From Betaproteobacteria bacterium (lineage in GTDB: Bacteria; Pseudomonadota; Gammaproteobacteria; Burkholderiales; Burkholderiaceae): 5,648 bases of DNA. The notes beneath the pieces are model-generated. The model made no database searches. It saw only the letters and a list, made by a program, of their open reading frames with translations, and was not told the origin of the DNA. Where the stretch lies: NCBI GenBank assembly GCA_015654605.1, contig JAATGO010000082.1:1-5648 (forward strand). The letters run 5' to 3'. Below, in pieces: positions 1 through 5,648 of this stretch (position 1 is its first letter; each line of letters starts with the position of its first letter). The position numbers and the translations under genes are program-made.

Positions 1-1
1 A

Positions 2-3000
2 GCACTGAAAGCGCAATTGCAGGACGAATTACACGTATTGATCTTACGCTTGAAAGAAGGGAGAACGACGCGTTTTAGAGAGGAATATGATAGTGAAGAT
101 GGTCACCGTCTCTTGTATGCTTTGCCGCAGAGCTTTGCTGGTTTGACAGAACCCTTAGTGCAAACCATCGCTGCATTGTTTCATGACTCCAGTTATGACA
201 CCACGGAAATCAACACGACACTACGTGGCGTTTATTTCACCAGTGCAGCACAAGGACAATTTACCGTCCCAACTAATTCGCAATCATTTTTACAGCGACT
301 CTTGCAAACTGTCGCGAGTACTAAAAAAACACAGTTATCGGGTAAAGCCTTAGCCAGTATCACTGCAGAGGGTCGCGCTGCGACGACTTCTGAAGAAACA
401 GAAATCAGCATGAATAATGCTAGACCATTGCAAGCGACGGCGGGATCGCACAGTGCCAAGCTATTAGCCACACAGCCTGGCGGGAGGCTGAGTTACTTCC
501 TCACAGATTTGTTCTCCAAAGTGATTATTCCGGAAGCGCATCTGGTACGCCCAAACTTGCAATGGGAATTGCGTTTTCGGCTGTTGCAGTTGTTCGGTCA
601 TGCCTTGGTCATCGTGATCGCATTATGGTGTGCTGGTGGCATACTGCTGTCGTTTGATCAGAATAAGGCTTATTTGCAGGGCGTGACTGAAAAGACCGAT
701 TATCTCAAACAGCATGTGGAAAAATTATTTGCTGTCTCTGGTAGTGGAAAAATGTTGATGGTGCCAGATACTTTGAGTGCAGCACAAGAGCTACCGATAT
801 ATCGCGGTTTGGATTTGAACGCTCCAGCCAGTAATTTCCGTTTTGGTTTATATAGTGCACCGCCAATTGCTGATGCCGCGCATAATACCTATGCCCATTT
901 GCAAGATAGTTTGTTGTTGCCTGAGATACTGCAACGGATGGAAGACGTGTTGGGTACGGCCATTGCCAATAAAGATACGAAGATGGTATACGATACCTTG
1001 CGTGTGTATCTACAATTGCATGACAAAGGACATTACAATGCCTCGGATGTAAAGGCTTGGGTCACCAGCGATTGGGCTACATCGGATAGTTCTACTATAT
1101 TTGGTAGCCGTTCTTCAATGAATAATCATATCAATCAATTATTTTCTGGCGACCGCATCGTACAGTCTCCATTTGTAGAAAACAACGCGTTGATTGCGCA
1201 GGCTCGTGATTTTTTAGGGGATCATCCTTCTACCGAGCGTCTATTTGATCGTGCAAAAGCGGCTATGCAATCGGAAGCACCACAGGATTTTACCTTGATC
1301 CGTGTGGTTGGACCACAGGTCGGGACGGTATTTACCCGCGCTTCTGGTAAGCCATTAGAGCAAGGTGTACCTGGCATTTATACCTACGACGGGTATCATG
1401 ATGTGTTCAGTAAACGCTTGCGAGAATTCGTTAAACAGGCACAGTTGGATGATGCCTGGGTGATGGGTGACGACAGCACGATTGCCGCTCTTGGAAAAAG
1501 AGGGACAGACCTGGTTAGCAACATAACAGCGGATGGCATGGACGATGATCCGATTACACAAGAAATTCGTCGCCACTATTTGATCGAATACGCCCAACAT
1601 TGGGATAATTTTTTGAGCGATATTCGCACTGTCACTGGCTCCAATCTATCATTTGATTTGACCGTGCTGCGTACCTTTGCTGCGCCAGATTCTCCGTTAT
1701 CACGTCTAGCACGGGCAGCAGCTCGTGAAACGACGTTGTCACGGCCACTAGTAGCCAATAATGACAGCGATAAAAGTTTTTTTGGGAAGTCGACCGATAA
1801 CATTGTTCAAAAAGGACGTGATGCCATCGGCATGAGTTCACAGGAACGGTTAGAAAAAGAACTGGTCGATAATCGTTTTGCTGCGTTACGCGAAGTGGTG
1901 ACAGGGCGGGCTGATGCTAGTCAGACATTGATCGCAGCTACAGGCGCTGTAGGGGGCTTGGGACTAGATAATATTACTGGTTTGCTTAGCCAGTATTACA
2001 CTTTATTAGTAGTGGCCGATACCGCCTTGAATGCGAACAGCTTGCCACCAGGCAGTTTGGAGGCAGGTATAAAACTGAAGCTGGAAGGGGATAAGTTACC
2101 AGCGCCATTTAAGGAGGTGTTGACTGCTTTGGCAGACAGTGGCATTCAAAAGATTACTGATAGTAGTGCTGCCATTTTACAAAAGCAGGCCCAACAACAA
2201 GTGGATCGCATCAACACTATGCTGGCTTATCAAGTGACTGATGTGTGCCAGGCAGGTATCGAAGGCCTTTATCCTTTTAATCCGAAAGCCACACAAGATG
2301 TGTCATTGGATGATTTCAGGCGTGTGTTTAGCGCAGGTGGCGCAGCGGATGTGTTCTTCAAAACCCAATTAGCACCGTTTGTGGATATGAGTCAAAGACC
2401 GTGGAAATATAAAAATCCCAATATGAATAATCCATTGACGCCTGCTGAAATCGCGATGACGGGGTTGGGATTGCCTGCACAAGGGGATAATTTTTCAACA
2501 GACACTCTTGCTGGTGTGCCAGATAGTCCAACCTTGCTGGGTGAGTTACTAAAATTATTGGCAAAGCAAGGACCGAATCCAGAGATATTTGCGCGTATGC
2601 AAGCAATACGTGAAGCCTTTTTTCGGGGCGATGGTAGTAAAAGAATGCTATGGACGATGGATGTCACAGTCAAAGAATTAGATCCGACTATTCTTGAACT
2701 AATCATGGATTTTGATGGACAGACACAACGTTATGCCCATGGCCCAATAGAAAAATTAGTTGTCAATTGGCCGGGACCGCGTGGTGGTGAAATGACAGAG
2801 TTGACGGCGACGCCACGCATTAAGCCAGATACATCCACCATCTATACCAGAGGGGCATGGGCATTATTTCATTTATTGGATCGCGGCAAGCCATTATCCA
2901 ATGCAGTCAATGGTCGTGCCTCAGTAGAGTATGACTTTGATGGTCGCAAAGCCGTGCTCGAAATGAATACCGGTACGTTTCCCAATCCATTGCTCTCCAA

Positions 3001-3040
3001 TCTGTTCAAAGGATTTTCTTGTCCGGGAAGTAGGTCATGA
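2..3040 (+). CDS. tssM: TssM (IcmF/VasK-type) T6SS membrane-complex subunit, 5' end missing
   Basis: TssM is an inner-membrane protein of the TssJ-TssL-TssM complex; its periplasmic domain spans toward the outer-membrane lipoprotein TssJ. The frame is already open at base 2, so the TTG at 17 is only an internal codon and the gene begins upstream. Seen: the IcmF-family LRGVYFTS motif (221-256), a GGRLSYFLTDLF block (from 479) ending in IPEAHLVRPN (to about 556), then one hydrophobic helix (590-655, FGHALVIVIALWCAGGILL). About 795 periplasmic residues follow. Late family signatures are a C...YPF block followed by DDFRRVF (2246-2325), RMQAIREAFF (2596-2625), YAHGP and WPGP (2732-2779), GAWALFHLLD (2852-2881) and a terminal NPLLSNLFKGFSCP. 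The two N-terminal membrane helices and any Walker-type nucleotide-binding motif would lie in the missing part, by comparison with family lengths perhaps 200-300 residues. The stop codon overlaps the start of tagF. Identification is very secure. Confidence 0.96.
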   Translation, partial: ALKAQLQDELHVLILRLKEGRTTRFREEYDSEDGHRLLYALPQSFAGLTEPLVQTIAALFHDSSYDTTEINTTLRGVYFTSAAQGQFTVPTNSQSFLQRLLQTVASTKKTQLSGKALASITAEGRAATTSEETEISMNNARPLQATAGSHSAKLLATQPGGRLSYFLTDLFSKVIIPEAHLVRPNLQWELRFRLLQLFGHALVIVIALWCAGGILLSFDQNKAYLQGVTEKTDYLKQHVEKLFAVSGSGKMLMVPDTLSAAQELPIYRGLDLNAPASNFRFGLYSAPPIADAAHNTYAHLQDSLLLPEILQRMEDVLGTAIANKDTKMVYDTLRVYLQLHDKGHYNASDVKAWVTSDWATSDSSTIFGSRSSMNNHINQLFSGDRIVQSPFVENNALIAQARDFLGDHPSTERLFDRAKAAMQSEAPQDFTLIRVVGPQVGTVFTRASGKPLEQGVPGIYTYDGYHDVFSKRLREFVKQAQLDDAWVMGDDSTIAALGKRGTDLVSNITADGMDDDPITQEIRRHYLIEYAQHWDNFLSDIRTVTGSNLSFDLTVLRTFAAPDSPLSRLARAAARETTLSRPLVANNDSDKSFFGKSTDNIVQKGRDAIGMSSQERLEKELVDNRFAALREVVTGRADASQTLIAATGAVGGLGLDNITGLLSQYYTLLVVADTALNANSLPPGSLEAGIKLKLEGDKLPAPFKEVLTALADSGIQKITDSSAAILQKQAQQQVDRINTMLAYQVTDVCQAGIEGLYPFNPKATQDVSLDDFRRVFSAGGAADVFFKTQLAPFVDMSQRPWKYKNPNMNNPLTPAEIAMTGLGLPAQGDNFSTDTLAGVPDSPTLLGELLKLLAKQGPNPEIFARMQAIREAFFRGDGSKRMLWTMDVTVKELDPTILELIMDFDGQTQRYAHGPIEKLVVNWPGPRGGEMTELTATPRIKPDTSTIYTRGAWALFHLLDRGKPLSNAVNGRASVEYDFDGRKAVLEMNTGTFPNPLLSNLFKGFSCPGSRS
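3025..3030 (+). promoter_or_regulatory. Ribosome binding site of tagF inside the tssM end
   Basis: GGGAAG lies six bases before the tagF ATG at 3037 and within the last codons of tssM. Together with the ATGA overlap (3037-3040) it supports translation of tagF coupled to termination on tssM. Confidence 0.55.
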
Positions 3041-3999
3041 GTTTGAACATAACGAAGTGGTTACCCAGATTTTTGCAAAAAGATGTTGCTAGTAGTCCTG
3101 CGTTATGGGGAAAAATCCCCAGTCGTGCTGATTTTATCCAACATCAGCTTAAGCACAATCAAGGGGAAGTGTTGCAGGCATGGATAGCGACACAGTTGCG
3201 CCCGCTCATCGAAAAACAGAATGTGGTGGTGAATACCAAGATAAAGGATGCAATACCAGTAAGGAAGTCATCATTGTCGCTGGTATCAAAACGGGGTAAA
3301 GCGGATGCATCACTATGGCATGATTTAAGTCCTTCGCCCAGTAGTCCTGCTACGATGTTTGACGAACCAGAGCATGACAGTGTGGTAGTGCCTATATCTG
3401 CAGTGGTACCTAAGCAACCGGTGATAGGGCATGTTGGCTTACCTTGGTGTTTTGTGTTACCGCCTGGCAGCTTGTCATTTTCCGCGAAAGATTATGTGAT
3501 CGGTGTCTGGATGGCATCAAGCGATAAAGTGGGGCGTCATTACCCGTTAGTGATGATACAAACCGCAACACCACGTTGGATTAAGCAGCATTTTTCGACG
3601 CACCCCCAGCAACCGTGTGAATGGCTATTCACTGTTGCACGCGCGATGGCAAAAATGGTGTATGCCGATGAGACGCAAATGGATAGACCTACCGGCGATG
3701 GTCAACCTAGGGATCATTTGCAGGCATTGACGACACAGCTAGATCAGCTATGGAGGACCATGCGTCCTGGTAGGCAGGGGCTATTCGGTCGCTCAGTACC
3801 ATTATTCGATGCAGTGCAAGCACAAGAGATTATTGGCGAGCCGCATCCTGCTGATCCGATACTGTATCTGGATGGTGTTCGTTATCTACCGTGGGCTAAC
3901 TGGCCAAAGAAATTGACAGAATCATTACCACAACCTGCATTTTGGCAACAGGACTTAATGGGGCGGTTTGTGGCAGCGGCAGTGAGTTTGAATCCTTGA
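3037..3999 (+). CDS. tagF: TagF-type T6SS accessory protein (ImpM family, DUF2094)
   Basis: TagF is a cytoplasmic T6SS accessory protein. In P. aeruginosa and Agrobacterium it acts as a post-translational repressor that contacts the Fha protein; that role here is inferred. The 320-residue product shows the family's landmarks: WGKIPSRADF (residues 24-33), the counterpart of the usual FGKLPSRGDF; LPWCFVLPPGSL (135-146); VIGVWMASSDKVGRHYPL (154-171), matching the family's G-V-x-x-PS-D-x-VGR-x-[FY]-PL block; and a C-terminal YLDGVRYLPWANWP (277-290) typical of betaproteobacterial members. Between the first two blocks lies a polar, Ser/Lys/Pro-rich stretch (about 62-133, bases 3220-3435) where family members known to me have a much shorter connector. 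No signal peptide or membrane helix is seen, and there is no fused PppA phosphatase domain. The ATG start overlaps the tssM stop and has a fair ribosome binding site. Confidence 0.92.
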   Translation: MSLNITKWLPRFLQKDVASSPALWGKIPSRADFIQHQLKHNQGEVLQAWIATQLRPLIEKQNVVVNTKIKDAIPVRKSSLSLVSKRGKADASLWHDLSPSPSSPATMFDEPEHDSVVVPISAVVPKQPVIGHVGLPWCFVLPPGSLSFSAKDYVIGVWMASSDKVGRHYPLVMIQTATPRWIKQHFSTHPQQPCEWLFTVARAMAKMVYADETQMDRPTGDGQPRDHLQALTTQLDQLWRTMRPGRQGLFGRSVPLFDAVQAQEIIGEPHPADPILYLDGVRYLPWANWPKKLTESLPQPAFWQQDLMGRFVAAAVSLNP

Positions 4000-4003
4000 T
4001 GTA

Positions 4004-4009
4004 AAGTGA
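4004..4009 (+). promoter_or_regulatory. Weak Shine-Dalgarno-like site deciding the FHA gene start
   Basis: AAGTGA lies eight bases before ATG 4018 and resembles the 3' part of the consensus GGAGGTGA. It contains the competing GTG start at 4006, which has no purine-rich site of its own in the preceding bases (AATCCTTGATGTAAA). This favours ATG 4018, but only weakly. Translation could also be re-initiated after the tagF stop at 3997-3999. Confidence 0.35.
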
Positions 4010-4017
4010 AAAATACG

Positions 4018-4998
4018 ATGAAGCCTGATTTATCTTTATGTGTACTGCATCAACATGGCGTACAAACTCATCACCAGAAAGTTGTCACGTTTTCTGATGA
4101 TGCTCAGCTGAGAGGAATCAAGTCTACCGCTGGATTACCGCCCGAGGAATATGCTTGGCTAGACCAGGTGCAATGCATGCTACATTGGAAAGCAGTAGAA
4201 GCGGATTGGGTCTTGCATCACGGTCACGATGACTTCAATTGCACGATTAATGATGTGCTATTGGAAGTGGGGGAGTCATCTGTATTGCATGTTGGTGACT
4301 TTATTGAAATCGGTATGTTACGGCTGCAAGTATTTGCAGCACAAGAACAGCACCAGCCAGTCTTGCGTGCTGGTATTAGCAGCACATATCATGACGATGC
4401 ACATGCGCAGGATTATGCTGAAAAAAAATCATTTACACTGGTAGGTTTTACTGACACTGCTTACTGGAAACAGGGTGAGATGCAACGTAATCCCTATGAC
4501 ATAGTGTCGGCGATCACCTTGCCAGACTATGATGTCAACAATGAAAGGCATGATTCGACAGCGGCTAAACAAAATGCATTGACGCAATTGGGTAAAAACT
4601 ACGTGAAAGCCATTCTTGATCCAGCAGCCGTGCATTCACAACATGTAGCTAATATGCAATTAACGATGCTGGAAACAAAGCTGCTGACACCAGAGCAGCA
4701 TGCTGCTTCACTGCATGAGAAAGATACGCTGACAGATATTTTGTCTGGGCCTGTCAATGGTGCAAATTACTATATAGATAAATTTGATTTATCCAAAGAT
4801 TTTGTGGGTGAATCAGCGCTTAACAAAGACGATGCAATGTATAGGTATACATGGGACATCAATCACAACAATAAACGCACAAGACCACCAGAGTTAACAC
4901 GACGCGAACACCACGCGATGAGCCCAGATAGTCATTTTTCGTTAGAACGTGCATTTCCAGAAGGTGCAAATGAAACTAACGTTACCCCAAAAGAATAG
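4018..4998 (+). CDS. FHA-domain T6SS-associated protein (ImpI/VasC/TagH-like), divergent
   Basis: Probable cytoplasmic T6SS Fha protein, which in other systems scaffolds assembly and, when phosphothreonine signalling exists, reads the PpkA mark. I start it at ATG 4018 (326 residues); GTG 4006 in the same frame would add four residues. Residues about 4-106 look like an FHA beta-sandwich: LSLCVL as first strand, an RG pair (32-33), CMLHW (53-57), DWVLHH (63-68), DDFNCTIND (71-79) in place of the usual S-x-NGT-x-VNG, then HVGDFIEIGMLRLQVF (91-106), a good match to the closing L-x-x-GD-x-I-x-[IL]-G-x-x-x-L-x-[VF] block. The remaining ~220 residues are hydrophilic, with three blocks that look less disordered: NPYDIVSAITLPDYDV (158-173), LTQLGKNYVKAILDP (188-202) and DTLTDILSGP (236-245). 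I recognise no domain in them. The FHA call is moderate to good; operon position between tagF and tssE supports it. Histidine is unusually frequent (21 residues). Serine and glycine at two ligand-contact positions appear replaced by cysteine. Confidence 0.75.
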   Translation: MKPDLSLCVLHQHGVQTHHQKVVTFSDDAQLRGIKSTAGLPPEEYAWLDQVQCMLHWKAVEADWVLHHGHDDFNCTINDVLLEVGESSVLHVGDFIEIGMLRLQVFAAQEQHQPVLRAGISSTYHDDAHAQDYAEKKSFTLVGFTDTAYWKQGEMQRNPYDIVSAITLPDYDVNNERHDSTAAKQNALTQLGKNYVKAILDPAAVHSQHVANMQLTMLETKLLTPEQHAASLHEKDTLTDILSGPVNGANYYIDKFDLSKDFVGESALNKDDAMYRYTWDINHNNKRTRPPELTRREHHAMSPDSHFSLERAFPEGANETNVTPKE

Positions 4999-5004
4999 TA
5001 AAGG
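4999..5004 (+). promoter_or_regulatory. Ribosome binding site of tssE
   Basis: TAAAGG begins directly after the FHA gene's TAG stop and ends six bases before the tssE ATG at 5011. The spacing is standard and supports that start although it gives TssE a longer N-terminal tail than is common. Confidence 0.5.
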
Positions 5005-5010
5005 TTCCTA

Positions 5011-5580
5011 ATGCAACGCATCAGCAGTAATAAATCAGCTACAAAAGACAACAAAACCCATCGTCAGACGAAACCTAGAGCGCGACCTTACGCCCATCTA
5101 TTACCAACATTGTTTGATCGCTTGCGCGATGATGTGCCATTGCGTAAAACTGAAGCACCGGGAGAATACACGGTATCCCAACAACAAATGCGAGACATCA
5201 TTCAGCGTGATCTGGCATATTTACTTAATACTGCAAACATGGAAGATTTGATCGACCGCAAAAAATTTCCAGATGCAGCAGCTTCCACAGTCAATTTCGG
5301 TGTGCCAGTCTTGGCGGGCAGTTATTTATCTGCCCATAAATGGGAAAAAATCGAGGCCTTGATACGTCGTGCGGTGGAAGATTTTGAGCCACGTCTGGTT
5401 CCTGAGACGTTAATTGTGACACCTTTGCAGAAGAATGAGAGTGTCAATCATTACAACGTTTTGCTATTTGAGATTCGGGGGCAGATTCATATGGATCCCT
5501 ATCCGATGGCATTCACAGTACAGAGCTCTGTGGATTTAGAAACGAATCGGATATCTATCGTGTCATCATCGGCACGTTGA
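5011..5580 (+). CDS. tssE: TssE, gp25-like T6SS baseplate wedge protein
   Basis: TssE is the T6SS counterpart of phage T4 gp25. It sits in the cytoplasmic baseplate wedge with TssF, TssG and TssK, and helps start sheath polymerisation. The 189-residue product contains the family's opening block LPTLFDRLRDD (31-41), RDLAYLLNT (66-74), VNFGVP (94-99) ahead of the gp25 core, IEALIRRAVEDFEPRL (114-129) with the signature EPRL motif (bases 5386-5397), and NVLLFEIRGQI (149-159). The gp25-like domain spans roughly residues 55-180. The first 26 residues are rich in Lys, Arg, Gln, Asn and Thr, are probably disordered, and make the protein longer than many TssE. The ATG has a good ribosome binding site and no later start fits, because LPTLFDRL must be included. 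Two TGA codons in tandem (5578-5583) end the frame. The gene lies 12 bases after the FHA gene and just before the presumed tssF, a standard tssE-tssF order. Confidence 0.95.
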   Translation: MQRISSNKSATKDNKTHRQTKPRARPYAHLLPTLFDRLRDDVPLRKTEAPGEYTVSQQQMRDIIQRDLAYLLNTANMEDLIDRKKFPDAAASTVNFGVPVLAGSYLSAHKWEKIEALIRRAVEDFEPRLVPETLIVTPLQKNESVNHYNVLLFEIRGQIHMDPYPMAFTVQSSVDLETNRISIVSSSAR

Positions 5581-5639
5581 TGACATCACAACATTACCTT
5601 ACTAAGCACCTCACTAGAACAACACTCTGAAAGCAGGAC
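5581..5639 (+). other. tssE-tssF spacer
   Basis: This is the longest non-coding gap in the window (59 bases). It is poor in GC and starts with a second in-frame TGA. I see no convincing promoter, inverted repeat or T-run, so no terminator is called and read-through into the next gene is expected. Near the right end, GAAAG (5629-5633) lies six bases before ATG 5640; a better-looking CAGGA (5634-5638) is only one base away from it, too close for ordinary use. Confidence 0.6.
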
Positions 5640-5648
5640 ATGGATCCC
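5640..5648 (+). CDS. tssF: Probable start of tssF (baseplate subunit), 3' cut by window end
   Basis: Only three codons are visible: ATG-GAT-CCC, Met-Asp-Pro. TssF proteins commonly begin Met-Asp-Pro followed by a Tyr-Tyr-containing helix, and tssF normally follows tssE, so position and the three residues agree. TssF is a large baseplate wedge subunit working with TssE and TssG. The call rests mainly on gene order, since three codons cannot prove identity. The weak GAAAG site upstream is the only ribosome binding site at normal spacing. Confidence 0.6.

Noticed and set aside
17..19. TTG as the start of the first gene
   Set aside because: The same frame is open without a stop back to base 2, and TssM proteins have long N-terminal membrane and cytoplasmic parts that are absent here, so this is an internal leucine codon.
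337..480. Polar Ala/Thr/Ser-rich stretch in the cytoplasmic part of TssM as an inserted domain
   Set aside because: TssM proteins commonly vary in length between the GVYFTS motif and the YFLTDLF block, and the stretch has no visible domain, so it is treated as a linker.
232..2706. Several 69-104-codon open frames on both strands inside tssM (for example 2392-2706 on the minus strand and 843-1052 on the plus strand)
   Set aside because: They lie wholly within a secure coding sequence, show no recognisable domains or convincing ribosome binding sites, and have compositions expected of out-of-frame shadows.
3999..4004. ATG overlapping the tagF stop (TGATGTAA) as the FHA gene start
   Set aside because: The ATG is followed immediately by TAA, so it cannot open a reading frame.
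4229..4635. Short open frames overlapping the FHA gene (4229-4444 plus, 4429-4635 minus)
   Set aside because: These are out-of-frame shadows of the FHA gene, with odd Cys/Trp/Tyr-rich translations and no family resemblance.
5580..5630. 16-codon ORF between tssE and tssF annotated as a gene
   Set aside because: It has an ATGA overlap but no Shine-Dalgarno site in the tssE end and no recognisable product. It is kept only as a possible leader in the findings.
5581..5639. Terminator or promoter in the tssE-tssF gap
   Set aside because: I found no stem-loop with a T-run and no pair of -35/-10-like boxes with proper spacing; operon continuation is the simpler reading.
5642..5647. GGATCC palindrome at the right edge as a cloning junction
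   Set aside because: It is explained as the second and third codons of a Met-Asp-Pro start expected for tssF; a single six-base site is not evidence of a junction.

Overview
This window is an internal piece of a type VI secretion system (T6SS) gene cluster. It holds four substantial genes plus the first three codons of a fifth, all on the + strand and tightly packed: tssM (the 3' end, about 1012 codons, cut by the window's left edge), tagF, an FHA-domain gene of the ImpI/VasC/TagH type, tssE, and the start of what is probably tssF at the right edge. The genes overlap or are 12 to 59 bases apart. No promoter, terminator, RNA gene, mobile element or CRISPR array is visible, so the window reads as the middle of one operon.

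Layout: bases 2-3040 encode the end of the cytoplasmic part, a transmembrane helix and the whole periplasmic domain of TssM, a membrane-complex subunit. tagF (3037-3999) overlaps the tssM stop by four bases (ATGA). The FHA gene follows 6 or 18 bases later, depending on the start chosen, and ends at 4998. tssE (5011-5580) encodes the gp25-like baseplate wedge protein. A 59-base gap leads to an ATG at 5640 followed by Asp-Pro, the usual beginning of TssF.

Function together: TssM belongs to the trans-envelope TssJLM complex, and TssE and TssF belong to the baseplate docked on it. TagF and Fha are regulators or assembly factors. In Pseudomonas aeruginosa and Agrobacterium, TagF represses T6SS post-translationally by contacting Fha, so the tagF-fha adjacency here suggests a regulatory pair. 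No PpkA kinase or PppA phosphatase gene lies in the window.

Organism: a proteobacterium. The TagF and TssE sequences look most like those of Betaproteobacteria (Burkholderiales), but base composition is moderate to low in GC, with many TTG/TTA leucine codons, so this would be one of the lower-GC members. That assignment is weak.

The most unusual items are the FHA protein, which has cysteines at two positions that normally help bind phosphothreonine and an unusually high histidine content, and TagF, which carries a roughly 60-70-residue polar insertion inside its conserved N-terminal domain. The rest is a recognisable T6SS.
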